Notes: a model not told the origin generated them from the letters alone. A stretch of DNA of 64,000 nucleotides from Aquimarina aquimarini (GCF_900299535.1 NZ_OMKE01000049.1:98014-162013), one strand, 5' to 3'. Positions 18,169-28,376 are shown, numbered from the stretch's first letter. Translations and numbers: made by a program.

Positions 18169-19272
18169 TCAAATTACTTCAAACAATTTACCTGGCAAAG
18201 GTTTTACAACTCCTTTAAGTTCCATATTAAGAAGAATAGAAGCTGTTTTAAATGTAGGAATCTTACATTGTAATGCAATACTATCTAGCAGCTCTTTTCC
18301 TTGATTTTCTAAAAAATCATATATCTTTTTCTCTTGTTCATCAAGCTCTACAAATAATTTTTTCTGCACTACAGGCTTTTGTTTTTTATCAATTTCCCAA
18401 TTAAGCATATAAATCAAATCGGCTGCACTAGTAAGCATATGAGCTTGTTGTGTCTTAATAAGCATATTACACCCTTTGCTCAATGGATCATATGTTTTAC
18501 CAGGCACTGCAAATACATCTCTATTATAGGAATTTGCCATATTGGCTGTTGCCAAAGAACCTCCTTTTTCTGCACTCTCTATCACAATAGTAGCCTCACT
18601 AAGTCCCGCAATAATTCTATTACGGCTCAAGAAATTTTTGCGATCAAATGTATCAGTACTGTAGAAATCTGTAAAAAAACCTCCATTACACTCTATATCC
18701 TTACTATATTTTTGATGTGCTTTAGGATATATTTGATTTAAACCATGCGCAAGACAACTTACTGTTTGTAAATTATGTTTCATTGCCGCACATTGGGCAG
18801 TAATATCCACCCCATATGCAAAACCAGATACAATCACAGGATTTATTGGCGCTAATGCTTCTATCAATTCCTCACAAAATCGTACCCCATAACTTGTTAC
18901 TTTTCGTGTACCTACTACACTTACTATTTTCTTATTATGAAGATCAATTCTCCCTCGACTGAACAAGACTACAGGGCCATCAATACAATGTTTTAATTTT
19001 TCTGGATATTCCTGTTCATCATACATCAAATAATTTATATGATTCTTTTCAATAAATTTCAGCTCTTGTTCTGCCAATTTTTGATATTCCAGTTTATGTA
19101 TATTCTTAACCCTATACTTACCTATACCATCAATTTTGAGGAGGTTATCTGTTTTTTCAGATAACACCGCCTCTGCACTACCTACTTCTCGTATTAATTT
19201 TTTGATAGAACTATCCCCTAGATTAGTCACTTTTTTAAGAGTAAGTAATGCAAATAATTTTTCGATATTCAT
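18169..19272 (-). CDS. dprA: DNA-processing protein DprA
   Basis: A 367-residue recombination mediator that loads RecA on incoming single-stranded DNA during natural transformation. The N-terminal region is helix-hairpin-helix-like (LLKIDGIGKYRVKNI). The Rossmann-like core has VVGTRKVTSYG, VSGFAYGVDITAQCAA, AHGLNQIYPKAH, LSRNRIIAGLS and GGSLATANMA. The C-terminal 60 residues form a winged-helix-like domain. The length is normal. The gene lies upstream of the Sel1 lipoprotein gene on the same strand, 61 bases away. Confidence 0.95.
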   Translation of the reverse strand: MNIEKLFALLTLKKVTNLGDSSIKKLIREVGSAEAVLSEKTDNLLKIDGIGKYRVKNIHKLEYQKLAEQELKFIEKNHINYLMYDEQEYPEKLKHCIDGPVVLFSRGRIDLHNKKIVSVVGTRKVTSYGVRFCEELIEALAPINPVIVSGFAYGVDITAQCAAMKHNLQTVSCLAHGLNQIYPKAHQKYSKDIECNGGFFTDFYSTDTFDRKNFLSRNRIIAGLSEATIVIESAEKGGSLATANMANSYNRDVFAVPGKTYDPLSKGCNMLIKTQQAHMLTSAADLIYMLNWEIDKKQKPVVQKKLFVELDEQEKKIYDFLENQGKELLDSIALQCKIPTFKTASILLNMELKGVVKPLPGKLFEVI

Positions 19273-19437
19273 ATGGGTTTAATTATAAAAAAACATACTA
19301 GTAAGAAAACTTGAAATCAACCATTTATAAAAATATTAATATTTTTATATTCGATCTAATATCTCTACAAGAAACAAAAAAATTCATGACTGTTAATAAA
19401 TTCAGTGTATAGAATTAAAATCACTTTCATTTTTTTA

Positions 19438-19445
19438 TACCTTTG
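19438..19445 (+). promoter_or_regulatory. Candidate -7 box (TACCTTTG)
   Basis: TACCTTTG matches TAnnTTTG and sits 60 bases before the HU/SPOR gene. No TTG -33 element was recognised. Confidence 0.5.
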
Positions 19446-19505
19446 ATTATCTCGGAAAAGTCATTTTACAAAGACTATTTAAAAGATTAAATTTTACAAG
19501 GGGCA

Positions 19506-20489
19506 ATGAATACCACAGCTAATTATATAGGTGAATTATTATATCGATACGAATGCGTAATACTTCCTGGGTTTGGAGCATTTTTGACAAGGCGTCAATC
19601 TGCTACAATTCAAGAAGGAACTAATACATTCTACCCTCCTCAAAAATTAATTTCTTTTAATAGTCAATTACAAAACAATGATGGATTATTAGCTAACTAT
19701 ATTGCTTCCGCAGAAAAGATATCATATACAGATGCAGTTGCCAAAATTCAACGTTATGTTTTATCTCTTCAAGAGAAAATGGCTCAAGGTCAACGTATTG
19801 AACTATCAAAAATAGGAACGTTTTACACTTCTGTAGAAAACACTTTACAGTTTGAACCACTGCAAGAAGTAAATTATCTCACTGAAGCCTTTGGTCTTCA
19901 ATCTTTTGCTTCTCCTGCGATTACGCGTGAAGTGTATAAAGAAGAGGTTGAAGCTATTGAAGAAGTTACACCTCTTACTTTTACTCCCGAAAAACGTCGT
20001 GAACGCCCTTATTTACAGTATGCTGCTGCGGTGGCTGTAATATTAGGAGTAGGTGGATTTTTTGGCTTAAAACAAGTGAGCGACACTAATATAAGCTACA
20101 ACAATAAAGAATGGCAAAAAGCCAATCAGGAAATAGAAAACAGAATACAGGAAGCTACTTTTGAAATCTCAAACCCGCTTCCTGCTGTAAATCTTTCTAT
20201 TGTAAAAGATAAAGCAAACACCGAATCCGAATCAGATTCAAATATATCTACTACGGTATCAAAAAAGTTTCATGTAGTTGCTGGTGCTTTCAGAGTGCTT
20301 TCTAATGCTAATCAAAAAATACAGAAACTCAAAAAACAAGGGTTTGAAGCTCATCTGATCGGAGTAAATAAATATGGGCTACATCAAGTTGCCTATGAGA
20401 GCTATGAAAATCGACCTGAAGCATTGCAAGCATTAACCAAAATAAAAGAGCAAGAAAACTCTTCTGCATGGCTATTGATCAAAGAATAA
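19506..20489 (+). CDS. HU-CCDC81/SPOR domain membrane protein
   Basis: A 327-residue protein of a flavobacterial type that joins an N-terminal HU-like pair (residues 1 to about 135, including CVILPGFGAFLTRR and IGTFYTSVENTLQFEP) to a single membrane segment (about 170-188) and a C-terminal SPOR domain (about 250-327). SPOR domains bind glycan strands lacking stem peptides at division sites, so the protein probably spans the inner membrane and contacts septal peptidoglycan. Whether the cytoplasmic HU part binds DNA is unknown. Confidence 0.88.
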   Translation: MNTTANYIGELLYRYECVILPGFGAFLTRRQSATIQEGTNTFYPPQKLISFNSQLQNNDGLLANYIASAEKISYTDAVAKIQRYVLSLQEKMAQGQRIELSKIGTFYTSVENTLQFEPLQEVNYLTEAFGLQSFASPAITREVYKEEVEAIEEVTPLTFTPEKRRERPYLQYAAAVAVILGVGGFFGLKQVSDTNISYNNKEWQKANQEIENRIQEATFEISNPLPAVNLSIVKDKANTESESDSNISTTVSKKFHVVAGAFRVLSNANQKIQKLKKQGFEAHLIGVNKYGLHQVAYESYENRPEALQALTKIKEQENSSAWLLIKE

Positions 20490-20676
20490 GTATTTTCTTT
20501 GATCAATTAGAATACCATTTTTACACTATTATAACATTCATTTTACAAAGCCTACATGCGTATGTTTATTTTGTAAAGGATTTCTCATTGATTTTACCTT
20601 AACAATATTGACTTAGCACTTCTGGCAGAGGGCCTAAATACTGTGTAACTAATTTTTTCATTACGGCATTACCTTA

Positions 20677-20684
20677 TATCTTTG
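20677..20684 (+). promoter_or_regulatory. Candidate -7 box (TATCTTTG)
   Basis: TATCTTTG matches TAnnTTTG and ends 13 bases before the thioesterase ATG, so the predicted transcript has a leader of only a few bases. Confidence 0.5.
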
Positions 20685-20697
20685 CTAAAAAAATTAC

Positions 20698-21207
20698 ATG
20701 GAAGCTAGACATCCCTCAGAATCACTTACTACACTAACTGATTTGGTACTCACGGGAGAGACCAATCCATTAAACAACTTATTTGGAGGAGAGCTTTTAG
20801 CTCGTATGGATCGAGCAGCAGGAATTGCTGCTGGCAGACACTCTAGACGAATTGTTGTAACTGCTTCTGTAAATCATGTTGCATTCAATAAAGCTATCCC
20901 ATTAGGAAGTGTTGTAACTGTAGAAGCAAAAGTTTCTAGAGCGTTTAGATCTTCTATGGAGGTTTATATAGACGTATGGGTAGAAGACCGCCAAAGTGGT
21001 GAAACAACAAAAGCTAATGAGGCTATTTATACTTTTGTTGCAGTAAATGAAAGCGGAACTCCTGTATCTGTACCACCCATACAACCAGAAACAGAACTTG
21101 AAAAACAACGCTATGACGCAGCACTACGTCGTAAACAACTGAGCTTGGTTCTTGCAGGAAAAATGAGTCCTAATGATGCTACAGAACTAAAAGCTTTGTT
21201 TGTTTAA
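20698..21207 (+). CDS. Acyl-CoA thioesterase (hotdog fold, YciA-like)
   Basis: A 169-residue single hotdog-domain protein that hydrolyses acyl-CoA thioesters in the cytoplasm. NPLNNLFGGELLARMDRAAGIAA and VTASVNHVAFNKAIPLGSVV carry the conserved GG, D and N residues of this family, and VTVEAKVSRAFRSSMEVYIDVW is the following strand pair. Chain-length preference cannot be read from the sequence. It converges with the EnvC-like gene, 35 bases apart. Confidence 0.88.
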   Translation: MEARHPSESLTTLTDLVLTGETNPLNNLFGGELLARMDRAAGIAAGRHSRRIVVTASVNHVAFNKAIPLGSVVTVEAKVSRAFRSSMEVYIDVWVEDRQSGETTKANEAIYTFVAVNESGTPVSVPPIQPETELEKQRYDAALRRKQLSLVLAGKMSPNDATELKALFV

Positions 21208-21242
21208 ATCTATAAGACAAAACTTAACATCAGAACTAAGCT

Positions 21243-22472
21243 TTACATCTTATAAATCCAGCTTTGAGGATTTAATCTTTTTGCATTTTGGTAGATTAAG
21301 AATTTCATAATTGCTCTACCAGTTGTTGGATTGGTACGCACCTCTCCTAAAGATTGTTTGGTCGCTACTTTCTGACCTTCTTTGACTGTTATATTTTCAA
21401 TATTATAATAAGTAGTGATATAATTACCGTGTCTAATCTGAACCAAACGGCTTGCTCCTTTCAGCTTTTGAATTGCTATAACCTCTCCTTCAAAAATCGC
21501 TCTGGCGCGTTCTCCTGCCCTTGTTTCGATTTCTACACCACTACTATTGATTTGTATATTAGGTAGCGTAGGATGCGGCTGACGCCCAAATTTTTTGGTT
21601 ACTTTTCCTGTACCAACTGGCCAAGGCAGCTTCCCTTTATTAGACGTGAAATTATCAGCCATTATTTTGGCCTCAGCTGTAAGAGCAAATGTAGTTGCAG
21701 ATCCTTTTTTTGTGACTTTTTTACCGGCTTTTTTGTTTGCTTTGGCAATCGCATCTCTAATTAATTTTTCGATCGCTTTATCAATAGCACTGGCTTGTTG
21801 TTCCTTTTTCTTGATCTGTTTTGTATAAACTCCCTGCTTCTTCCTAATAGAAGCCATCAAAACTTGTTGTTCCTTTTTTTCTGCCTTAAGTTTATCTTGT
21901 GCTCCTCGATTTTCTTCAATCAACCCTTGCTTATCTTTTTTTTGCCTAGACAAATCTTGATTAAGAAATTGAAGTTCTTTTGTATTATTTTCTATTCGGA
22001 TAGCTTGATCTTTACGATGCTCATTATATTGTTTCATATACTGCAATCGCTTATAGGCCTGAGTAAAATCTGCAGAAGACAACAAAAACATTATTTTGCT
22101 TTGATGTGATTTACTTTTATAGGACTTTGCAACCATTTTGGCATACTCTTTTTTGAGTACTGTAAGCTCCTTACGATATCCTTCTATTTTCTTGAAATTT
22201 ACATTGATTTCTCTAGTCAATAGATTAGCTTGCTGATTGGTAACTTTTATTAGATTTTTTCGTGTATTGATTTGCGAATTGATGGTCTCTACTTCATCAA
22301 GTACAGAACGCTCCTTAAGCTTGTTATCAGCTCGTAATTGCTTCATCTGCTCAATTTCTTCTCTAAGTCGCTGACGTTCTTCTTCTAATTGTTGCTGTTT
22401 TGTACTTTGTGAAAAAGAAGGGCTGCAAACCAATACTAAACCTATAAAATATATAACTTGTAAAAATCTCAT
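21243..22472 (-). CDS. EnvC-like murein hydrolase activator with degenerate M23 domain
   Basis: A 409-residue protein with a signal peptide (to about residue 21), a long coiled coil (about 22-265) and a C-terminal LytM/M23 domain (about 285-405). The M23 zinc ligands are not conserved. The first HxxxD position reads NSSGVEI and the later HxH region reads TTYYNIENI. This matches the E. coli EnvC situation, where a dead LytM domain activates cell-wall amidases at the septum. It ends a minus-strand run, overlapping the upstream DUF4292-like gene by 4 bases. Confidence 0.88.
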   Translation of the reverse strand: MRFLQVIYFIGLVLVCSPSFSQSTKQQQLEEERQRLREEIEQMKQLRADNKLKERSVLDEVETINSQINTRKNLIKVTNQQANLLTREINVNFKKIEGYRKELTVLKKEYAKMVAKSYKSKSHQSKIMFLLSSADFTQAYKRLQYMKQYNEHRKDQAIRIENNTKELQFLNQDLSRQKKDKQGLIEENRGAQDKLKAEKKEQQVLMASIRKKQGVYTKQIKKKEQQASAIDKAIEKLIRDAIAKANKKAGKKVTKKGSATTFALTAEAKIMADNFTSNKGKLPWPVGTGKVTKKFGRQPHPTLPNIQINSSGVEIETRAGERARAIFEGEVIAIQKLKGASRLVQIRHGNYITTYYNIENITVKEGQKVATKQSLGEVRTNPTTGRAIMKFLIYQNAKRLNPQSWIYKM

Positions 22473-23242
22473 TGAATAGTAACTTGCTTATATCCTGATG
22501 GTATTTTAAACGGAAAACTTACTTTAGCATTGTAATCTACTGCCTTATAATCTATCTCTATTGTCGTTTTTTCTTTGTCTTGTATTGCTTCTATATAAAT
22601 TTCTTTAGGAAAATCTTGATTACCTATCTTTTGATAGCTTTGGTAGTTAATCTTCAAATCTCTATTCTCTATTGGCTGTTTCAATTGCTGTGAGAATATC
22701 TTAAATGAATTTGGATGCACCAAAAACAAGCGTTCAAAAAGTGCTAGTTCTGTTTTAGGTCTTAATTGATACACCTTGCCTTCTATCGTCGATTTGTATT
22801 TATCTTGTCTCAAATTAAACAAGGCCTGCCCCAAAAGCATTTGTTGCACTTTGTTATAATCTAAATCTGTGCCCAACCATTCACTTAATAATTTAAAATC
22901 ACCTTCAAAATAAGTGTTATTGATTTTTTCATAATAACTCACCTTTTTTGGAGTAATTAATGCTTTTGCAAGTGTAATTCCTAACATTTTTACACTTACC
23001 CAGATAGTTTTATCTTTTTCTATTCGCAAGGTTGCATTTGGACTAAACGATTGCCTCTTGTCGTTATATTTGATTTTTACTCTAGTATTAAGCGTTTCAA
23101 AATTAAAAGCTCGATTGTAATGATTCGCTATTACTTTTTCTGCATTTAATCTTTTAATTCCTGACTCACCTATAGCTTTTGTTCCTTTACATGAACTAAA
23201 AAGTACTATAGAAAAACATAATAGATATAATATTCTGCTCAT
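22469..23242 (-). CDS. DUF4292-like lipoprotein
   Basis: A 257-residue lipoprotein (SIVLFSSCKGTKA, cysteine at residue 18). The body reads as paired beta strands, with RVKIKYNDKRQSFSPNATLRIEKDKTIWVSV and ITLAKALITPKKVSYYEKI, which match the DUF4292 group of flavobacteria. A LolB-like carrier fold is a plausible guess, not shown. It lies between the TPR gene and the EnvC-like gene with tight spacing, which points to an envelope assembly role. Confidence 0.82.
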   Translation of the reverse strand: MSRILYLLCFSIVLFSSCKGTKAIGESGIKRLNAEKVIANHYNRAFNFETLNTRVKIKYNDKRQSFSPNATLRIEKDKTIWVSVKMLGITLAKALITPKKVSYYEKINNTYFEGDFKLLSEWLGTDLDYNKVQQMLLGQALFNLRQDKYKSTIEGKVYQLRPKTELALFERLFLVHPNSFKIFSQQLKQPIENRDLKINYQSYQKIGNQDFPKEIYIEAIQDKEKTTIEIDYKAVDYNAKVSFPFKIPSGYKQVTIQ

Positions 23243-23249
23243 TATCTCT

Positions 23250-24626
23250 TTATGATTTATTCTGAAGTTGATTTACTTTTTGCTGATATTCTGAAGCTTT
23301 TGTAGTATCTCCAAGTTTTTGATAAGCTACACTCATCTGTTGATAAAAATCTAATTCCATTTTATGGTCATCTATTACATAATCAATCCCGATAGCAAGG
23401 ATCTCTACCGCCTCTTCGGCTTTATTAAGGTGAATTAACGAAACTCCATTTACCAAATAAAAGATGGGTTGCGCAGGATACATCTCTAATGCTAATTCAC
23501 TTCCAATTTGCGCCTTTTCATAACGCTTTAAATCTAATTGCAATAATAATATCCTTTTTAGCAATGCAAAATCATTCGCATTGTTTTTGATACTACGTTC
23601 ATAAAAATTAAGTGCTTGTTCTTTGTTTTCTTTTTTATAATAATAATGCCCTAATTCTGTAAAAACTTTTCCATTATTCTGTCCATTAGAAAGCAAAGAT
23701 ATGATTGTAGTCAATTGCGATTCATACTCTGGGTTTGTGTCTATAAAACTCAGAAAATCACTAACAATCTTATATTTTGATTCAATATCTGTTTTATTAC
23801 TTTTTAAAGCAATTTGCATAGAATGAATCGCTTGTTTGATATTATTTTCTCCTAAATAAAACTTGTAAAGTGCTAAATGTACCAGTTCTGATTTTGGCTT
23901 TTTATTTAATAAAGATTTAGCCGTCTTAAAAGCTTTTTCCTTTTGATCACTCTTACTATATAGATAAATAAGGTTGAGGTAGTTTTGCTCGACCTCTGGT
24001 TTTTCTTTAATTTTTTGTTCTAATCTATTGATTTGACTATTAGGGTTTGTGATTTTTGAAGAAATTCGTTTTCGCAATCGATTACGATATTTATCTACAC
24101 CATACTCATCATCCAATTCATCTAACGCTACAATTGCTTCGTCATATCTTTTCTCAAGAAAATATAAGTTTGCCAATTGCTCTTTAAACATAGAATTATG
24201 TTGTACCAGTTTTTCTACTACTGCCGTAGACTCTTTATACTTATGTTGCTGAAAATAAACTTCAAACAAATACTCAAGAACAAACTTATCGTTGGGTTTA
24301 GTCTCTAACACCTTTTTAAAATTATTCTCTGCTTGCTCATACAGCTTTAACTCAAGATAATTCTTGGCTAATTCTAGATATAAGAAATTAGAATTTGCAT
24401 CAATTTCAACACATTTTTCTAATGCTTCAATTGCCTTATCATAATTGGTGATTGCTTTTTGTTTTAACGCTTCAAAAAAAAGTTCTTGAAATTCATCAGA
24501 AACATTTCCTAGGTCATCAATATTCACCTCTTGTTTAGGCTCTATTTCTTGAGAGAAAACAGTATTAACTGTAACTCCTAAGAATAGACACAAAAACCAT
24601 ATATGTTTTCTATAATCAATCATCAA
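23250..24626 (-). CDS. Tetratricopeptide repeat protein with signal peptide
   Basis: A 458-residue exported protein (signal to about residue 25). TPR units cover most of it, for example NYDKAIEALEKCVEIDANS, LAKNYLELKLYEQAENNFKK and LNFYERSIKNNANDFAL. It probably scaffolds an envelope complex in the periplasm. It starts 31 bases after the nucleotidyltransferase gene and precedes the DUF4292-like gene by 7 bases, so this four-gene run is likely one transcript. Confidence 0.85.
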   Translation of the reverse strand: MMIDYRKHIWFLCLFLGVTVNTVFSQEIEPKQEVNIDDLGNVSDEFQELFFEALKQKAITNYDKAIEALEKCVEIDANSNFLYLELAKNYLELKLYEQAENNFKKVLETKPNDKFVLEYLFEVYFQQHKYKESTAVVEKLVQHNSMFKEQLANLYFLEKRYDEAIVALDELDDEYGVDKYRNRLRKRISSKITNPNSQINRLEQKIKEKPEVEQNYLNLIYLYSKSDQKEKAFKTAKSLLNKKPKSELVHLALYKFYLGENNIKQAIHSMQIALKSNKTDIESKYKIVSDFLSFIDTNPEYESQLTTIISLLSNGQNNGKVFTELGHYYYKKENKEQALNFYERSIKNNANDFALLKRILLLQLDLKRYEKAQIGSELALEMYPAQPIFYLVNGVSLIHLNKAEEAVEILAIGIDYVIDDHKMELDFYQQMSVAYQKLGDTTKASEYQQKVNQLQNKS

Positions 24627-24657
24627 ATGAAACTCAAAACCTGTATTACATTATAAA

Positions 24658-25674
24658 TTATTCTAAAATAGAGTAATCCCCGATACTTACTGTAGTGAAG
24701 TTTCCATCATAAACAGCATTATTCCCTATCATTGCATTGTCTAAGTTAGCATTTTTTATGATAGTTTGTGTCTGAACTAGACTATTTTTAATGGTTGTAT
24801 TTTCTATAACACACCCTTTTCCTATAGAAACATTAGGTCCTATGGTTGCATTTTTTAACGTCACTCCTTCACCAAGATAACAAGGAGCTATTACCGTAGA
24901 ATTCTCTTGGGTAACTGTGTTACTTACCAAATGCTCTCCATCCTTTTGCAAAAAGCCTAACATTCTCGTATTTGTTTCTACAGTTACATTTTTGTTTCCA
25001 CAATCCATCCACTCATCAACCTGCCCTGTCACAAATACTTTTCCGCTACTCATCATTCTCTTAATACCATCATTGATTTGGTACTCCCCACCATGTACAA
25101 TATTATTATCTAAAACATATTGTAATTCATTTTTAAGCACCCCTACATCTTTGAAATAGTATATTCCAATTACTGCTTGATCAGAGACAAACTCTTTGGG
25201 TTTTTCTACCAATTCTACAATTTGGTTATCTGTATTTAACTTTACTACCCCATAGGCTTCTGGTTGATCTACTTGTTTTACCCATATTACCGAGTCTGCT
25301 TCTTTATCCAAATTAAAATCTGCTCTAATCAATGTATCTGCATAGGCAATTACAGCAGGGCCAGATAATGATTCTTTTGCACACATAATTGCATGACCTG
25401 TACCTAAAGGTTGATCTTGTCTATAAATAGATGCCTTTGCCCCAAGACCTTCTGCCAACTCAGTCAAACTTGTTACGACATCTTCTCCAAAAAACGCAGG
25501 ATCTCCTAATATAAAAGCTACTTCTTCTATAGGCTCGCCTAAAACTCTCGCAATATCAGATACTAATCGGTGTACAATTGGTTTTCCAGCAACTGGAATT
25601 AAAGGTTTAGGAACTGTAAGTGTGTGAGGTCTTAGCCTAGACCCTCTTCCCGCCATTGGTACAATGATTTTCAT
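24658..25674 (-). CDS. Sugar-phosphate nucleotidyltransferase with left-handed beta-helix
   Basis: A 338-residue enzyme that activates a sugar 1-phosphate to an NDP-sugar. The N-terminal nucleotidyltransferase domain has MAGRGSRLRPHTLTVPKPL with the GxGxR and PKPL motifs. The C-terminal part holds hexapeptide repeats (NATIGPNVSIGKGC, NTTIKNSLVQTQ, NAMIGNNAVYDG), forming a left-handed beta-helix. The nucleotide and sugar are not determined; glucose-1-phosphate thymidylyl- or uridylyltransferase-like activity is likely. The flippase gene further upstream fits a role in surface polysaccharide synthesis. Confidence 0.85.
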   Translation of the reverse strand: MKIIVPMAGRGSRLRPHTLTVPKPLIPVAGKPIVHRLVSDIARVLGEPIEEVAFILGDPAFFGEDVVTSLTELAEGLGAKASIYRQDQPLGTGHAIMCAKESLSGPAVIAYADTLIRADFNLDKEADSVIWVKQVDQPEAYGVVKLNTDNQIVELVEKPKEFVSDQAVIGIYYFKDVGVLKNELQYVLDNNIVHGGEYQINDGIKRMMSSGKVFVTGQVDEWMDCGNKNVTVETNTRMLGFLQKDGEHLVSNTVTQENSTVIAPCYLGEGVTLKNATIGPNVSIGKGCVIENTTIKNSLVQTQTIIKNANLDNAMIGNNAVYDGNFTTVSIGDYSILE

Positions 25675-25828
25675 TTTTTTTGTTTTTGTGTTATGATAAT
25701 TACTTCTATAGGTGGGGTATTTATATATTTACTCACTAAGTGAGATTTTAATGCTTCAAAGCTTGCTTCAATATTAAAGGTTAGTTTCAAACAAATACTT
25801 CATTGACTTGCCTCGAGGCAACTTATTG

Positions 25829-26263
25829 TTATTTGATTCCTGTACTTCCAAAACCACCTTCTCCTCTAGAGGTTTCTGATAATTCTGTCACTTCAACCCA
25901 ATCAGCACGTTCATGTTTTGCAATAACCATTTGGGCAACTCTTTCTCCGTTTTCTACAATAAAATCTTCATTAGAAAGATTTACCAAAATCACTCCTACT
26001 TCTCCTCTATAATCAGCATCTACAGTACCTGGTGCATTAAGTACAGTGATTCCTTTCTTTGCTGCCAATCCACTTCTTGGGCGAACTTGTGCCTCATATC
26101 CTACTGGTAATTCTATAAATAACCCTGTTTTTATAATTGCACGTTCTAGAGGTTTCAACACTACAGGCTCTGCTATACTAGCTCTTAGGTCCATACCCGC
26201 AGAAGCAATTGTTTCATAATTTGGAAGATCGTGTGAGGATCTATTAATAATTTTTATTTGCAT
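25829..26263 (-). CDS. dut: dUTP diphosphatase
   Basis: A 144-residue trimeric dUTPase that hydrolyses dUTP to dUMP and pyrophosphate. All five family motifs are visible: AGMDLRA, PRSGLAAKKG, GTVDADYRGEVGV, ERVAQMVI and the C-terminal RGEGGFGSTG that closes the active site. Its place between the flippase and nucleotidyltransferase genes is a conserved flavobacterial arrangement rather than a functional link. Confidence 0.96.
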   Translation of the reverse strand: MQIKIINRSSHDLPNYETIASAGMDLRASIAEPVVLKPLERAIIKTGLFIELPVGYEAQVRPRSGLAAKKGITVLNAPGTVDADYRGEVGVILVNLSNEDFIVENGERVAQMVIAKHERADWVEVTELSETSRGEGGFGSTGIK

Positions 26264-26338
26264 ATTTATCTACTATTATCCAATAAAACAACAGACTACA
26301 TACATTATAAATTATGAAAGTCTGAGTGTGAGTTAGAT

Positions 26339-27790
26339 TTATTTTTTTAAGATTTGTTTTAATTCTTTTTTTTCTGAGGCGTACAAAATTACTAAAAACC
26401 CAAGTAACAACGGAATAGAAATCATATAATTACTATCAAAAATATAAAATGACACTATCGAAAAACTTATTGATAAAAACAGATATATTCCTATTTTTTT
26501 TAAATTATACGGAATCGGATAGTGTTTCCTTCCAAAATACCACGAAAGCATCATCATAACACTATATGCTGCTAATGTAGCTATTGCTGATCCTAAATAA
26601 CTATAATTAGGGATTAGCATAAAGTTTAATCCCAATGTGATTATCGCTCCTATAACAGAAATATATGCTCCATACCTAGTTTTATCGGTAATTTTATACC
26701 ACACTGATAGATTATGATATATACCAAGGCATAGATTAGCTAGCAAAATTATAGGAACAATTTTTACGGCTTCCCAATAAGATTCATCTCTTATTATAAT
26801 TTCTTTTAAAAGATGCACAAAAACTACTACTACAAGCAAAATTACTGCTCCAAAGGCCACAAAAAACTTTGTAATCCTGGCATATGTCTCAGGAGCATTT
26901 TTGTTTTCTGAATACTTAAAGAAAAAAGGTTCTATCCCTAATCGAAACGCCGTAGCAAATAAAGTCATAAATAATGCCAATTTATAACATGCCGAATACA
27001 CTCCTACTAAATGATCTGCTACATTTTCTGGTAATAAATAGTCTAATATAATTCTATCAAATGTCTCATTGATAGAATACGCAACTCCTGATATAAGTAT
27101 AGGAAATGCATATATCATCATCTTTTTCCACAACTGTTTATCAAAATGATATTTGATTTTGGTATAAAACGGAATCAGTAGCAGCAATGTCACTGCGCTT
27201 GCAATCAAATTAGAGATAAAAATATAATTGATCTTATAGTCATCAAAAACAATAGCTTCTAATACTGTAAAATCACTAGATAATCCTCTAAGGAAAATTA
27301 AAAGAAAAACATTCAACCCTAAATTAACTACTACATTAAGAATCTTAATACATGCATATCGCATGGGTCTTTCTTTTGCCCGTAACCATGCAAAAGGAAT
27401 AATTACTAAGGCGTCTAATAGAAGAATCCAGATTACCAGCGTTATATAATCTACATCTATACCTGTAAGTGATGCTATTTGCCCCTTAAACATTAAAGCC
27501 AAGACAAAAAAACCAAAAGATGATACTGCCAGTGATATTGCAGATGTGCTTATCACTGCATCTTTATCTGATTCTTTATTAAAGAATCTAAAAAAAGCAG
27601 TTTCCATACCATATGCCAGTATAACATTAAACAACACAAAGTATGAAAATATGATTGAAACCTTGCCATATTCTTCTGTAGGAAGTAGCTTGGTATATAG
27701 TGGAACCAGAATAAAAGACAACATACGCGGAAGCACAGTTGCCAACCCATAGATAAAGGTTTGTTTAAAAAGTTTTTGAAATATGCTCAA
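26339..27790 (-). CDS. Polysaccharide flippase (Wzx/MVF-like)
   Basis: A 483-residue integral membrane protein with about 14 hydrophobic segments and the N-terminal pattern FIYGLATVLPRMLSFILVPLYTKLLPTEEYG common to oligosaccharide flippases of the MOP superfamily. It would move lipid-linked glycans across the inner membrane. It leads a minus-strand envelope cluster with dut and the nucleotidyltransferase downstream. The cargo glycan is unknown. Confidence 0.88.
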   Translation of the reverse strand: MSIFQKLFKQTFIYGLATVLPRMLSFILVPLYTKLLPTEEYGKVSIIFSYFVLFNVILAYGMETAFFRFFNKESDKDAVISTSAISLAVSSFGFFVLALMFKGQIASLTGIDVDYITLVIWILLLDALVIIPFAWLRAKERPMRYACIKILNVVVNLGLNVFLLIFLRGLSSDFTVLEAIVFDDYKINYIFISNLIASAVTLLLLIPFYTKIKYHFDKQLWKKMMIYAFPILISGVAYSINETFDRIILDYLLPENVADHLVGVYSACYKLALFMTLFATAFRLGIEPFFFKYSENKNAPETYARITKFFVAFGAVILLVVVVFVHLLKEIIIRDESYWEAVKIVPIILLANLCLGIYHNLSVWYKITDKTRYGAYISVIGAIITLGLNFMLIPNYSYLGSAIATLAAYSVMMMLSWYFGRKHYPIPYNLKKIGIYLFLSISFSIVSFYIFDSNYMISIPLLLGFLVILYASEKKELKQILKK

Positions 27791-27852
27791 TTGGTAGCGT
27801 GCTTATAAGCGTAAAAATACAATTTTTTATCACCTACACTATTTTGATAGGC

Positions 27853-28326
27853 CTACTCTTTTTTTTTGGGTACATTATTTAACTTGAAATCTCCTTTTTC
27901 TCCCTTTATGGTATATGTAATCATACACTCATCATCTTTAAGGTCAAAAGGGATTTTCTCTTCAATCTCTGGTAATTGATTTTGAAATTCTTTATTAGAA
28001 TCATCACTCATGATCAAATCCTGTTGTTTCATAGCTTTTGTATAATGACCTGTATATACATTTCTATCCTCTTGATATGTAAGCTTTAGCTTTTTTCCTT
28101 TAAAATACGCATAATCCAATATCAAATTTGGCTTTTTTACCACCTCTATAAATATATCAAAACCAGAAACCTTATCTGTTCCTTTATATATTTGTTCTTC
28201 AAAATATACTTTTTTAACCTGTATTGGCATTGGATTATTCATATTTTGATTGCTAGCACATCTAGAAAAGGCTAAAAGCACAAACGCACTAATCAATAAA
28301 ATTAGTATTACTCTTTTTGCATCCAT
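27853..28326 (-). CDS. Hypothetical membrane-anchored or lipoprotein
   Basis: I start at the second ATG of a tandem pair (28326), giving 157 residues, since the upstream 9 residues are unlike a signal. The N-terminal hydrophobic stretch (RVILILLISAFVLLAFSRC) ends in a cysteine, but arginine at -1 is unusual for a lipobox, so it may be a simple membrane anchor. The rest is beta-rich and ends in a charged tail. No family recognised. Confidence 0.6.
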   Translation of the reverse strand: MDAKRVILILLISAFVLLAFSRCASNQNMNNPMPIQVKKVYFEEQIYKGTDKVSGFDIFIEVVKKPNLILDYAYFKGKKLKLTYQEDRNVYTGHYTKAMKQQDLIMSDDSNKEFQNQLPEIEEKIPFDLKDDECMITYTIKGEKGDFKLNNVPKKKE

Positions 28327-28368
28327 CATATTTTTATAAAAACATTTAATCACTCATCTAAGCTCACT

Positions 28369-28376
28369 CAAATATA
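28369..28376 (-). promoter_or_regulatory. Candidate -7 box (TATATTTG on minus strand)
   Basis: The minus strand reads TATATTTG, matching TAnnTTTG, 43 bases before the ATG of the hypothetical gene at 28326. Confidence 0.5.
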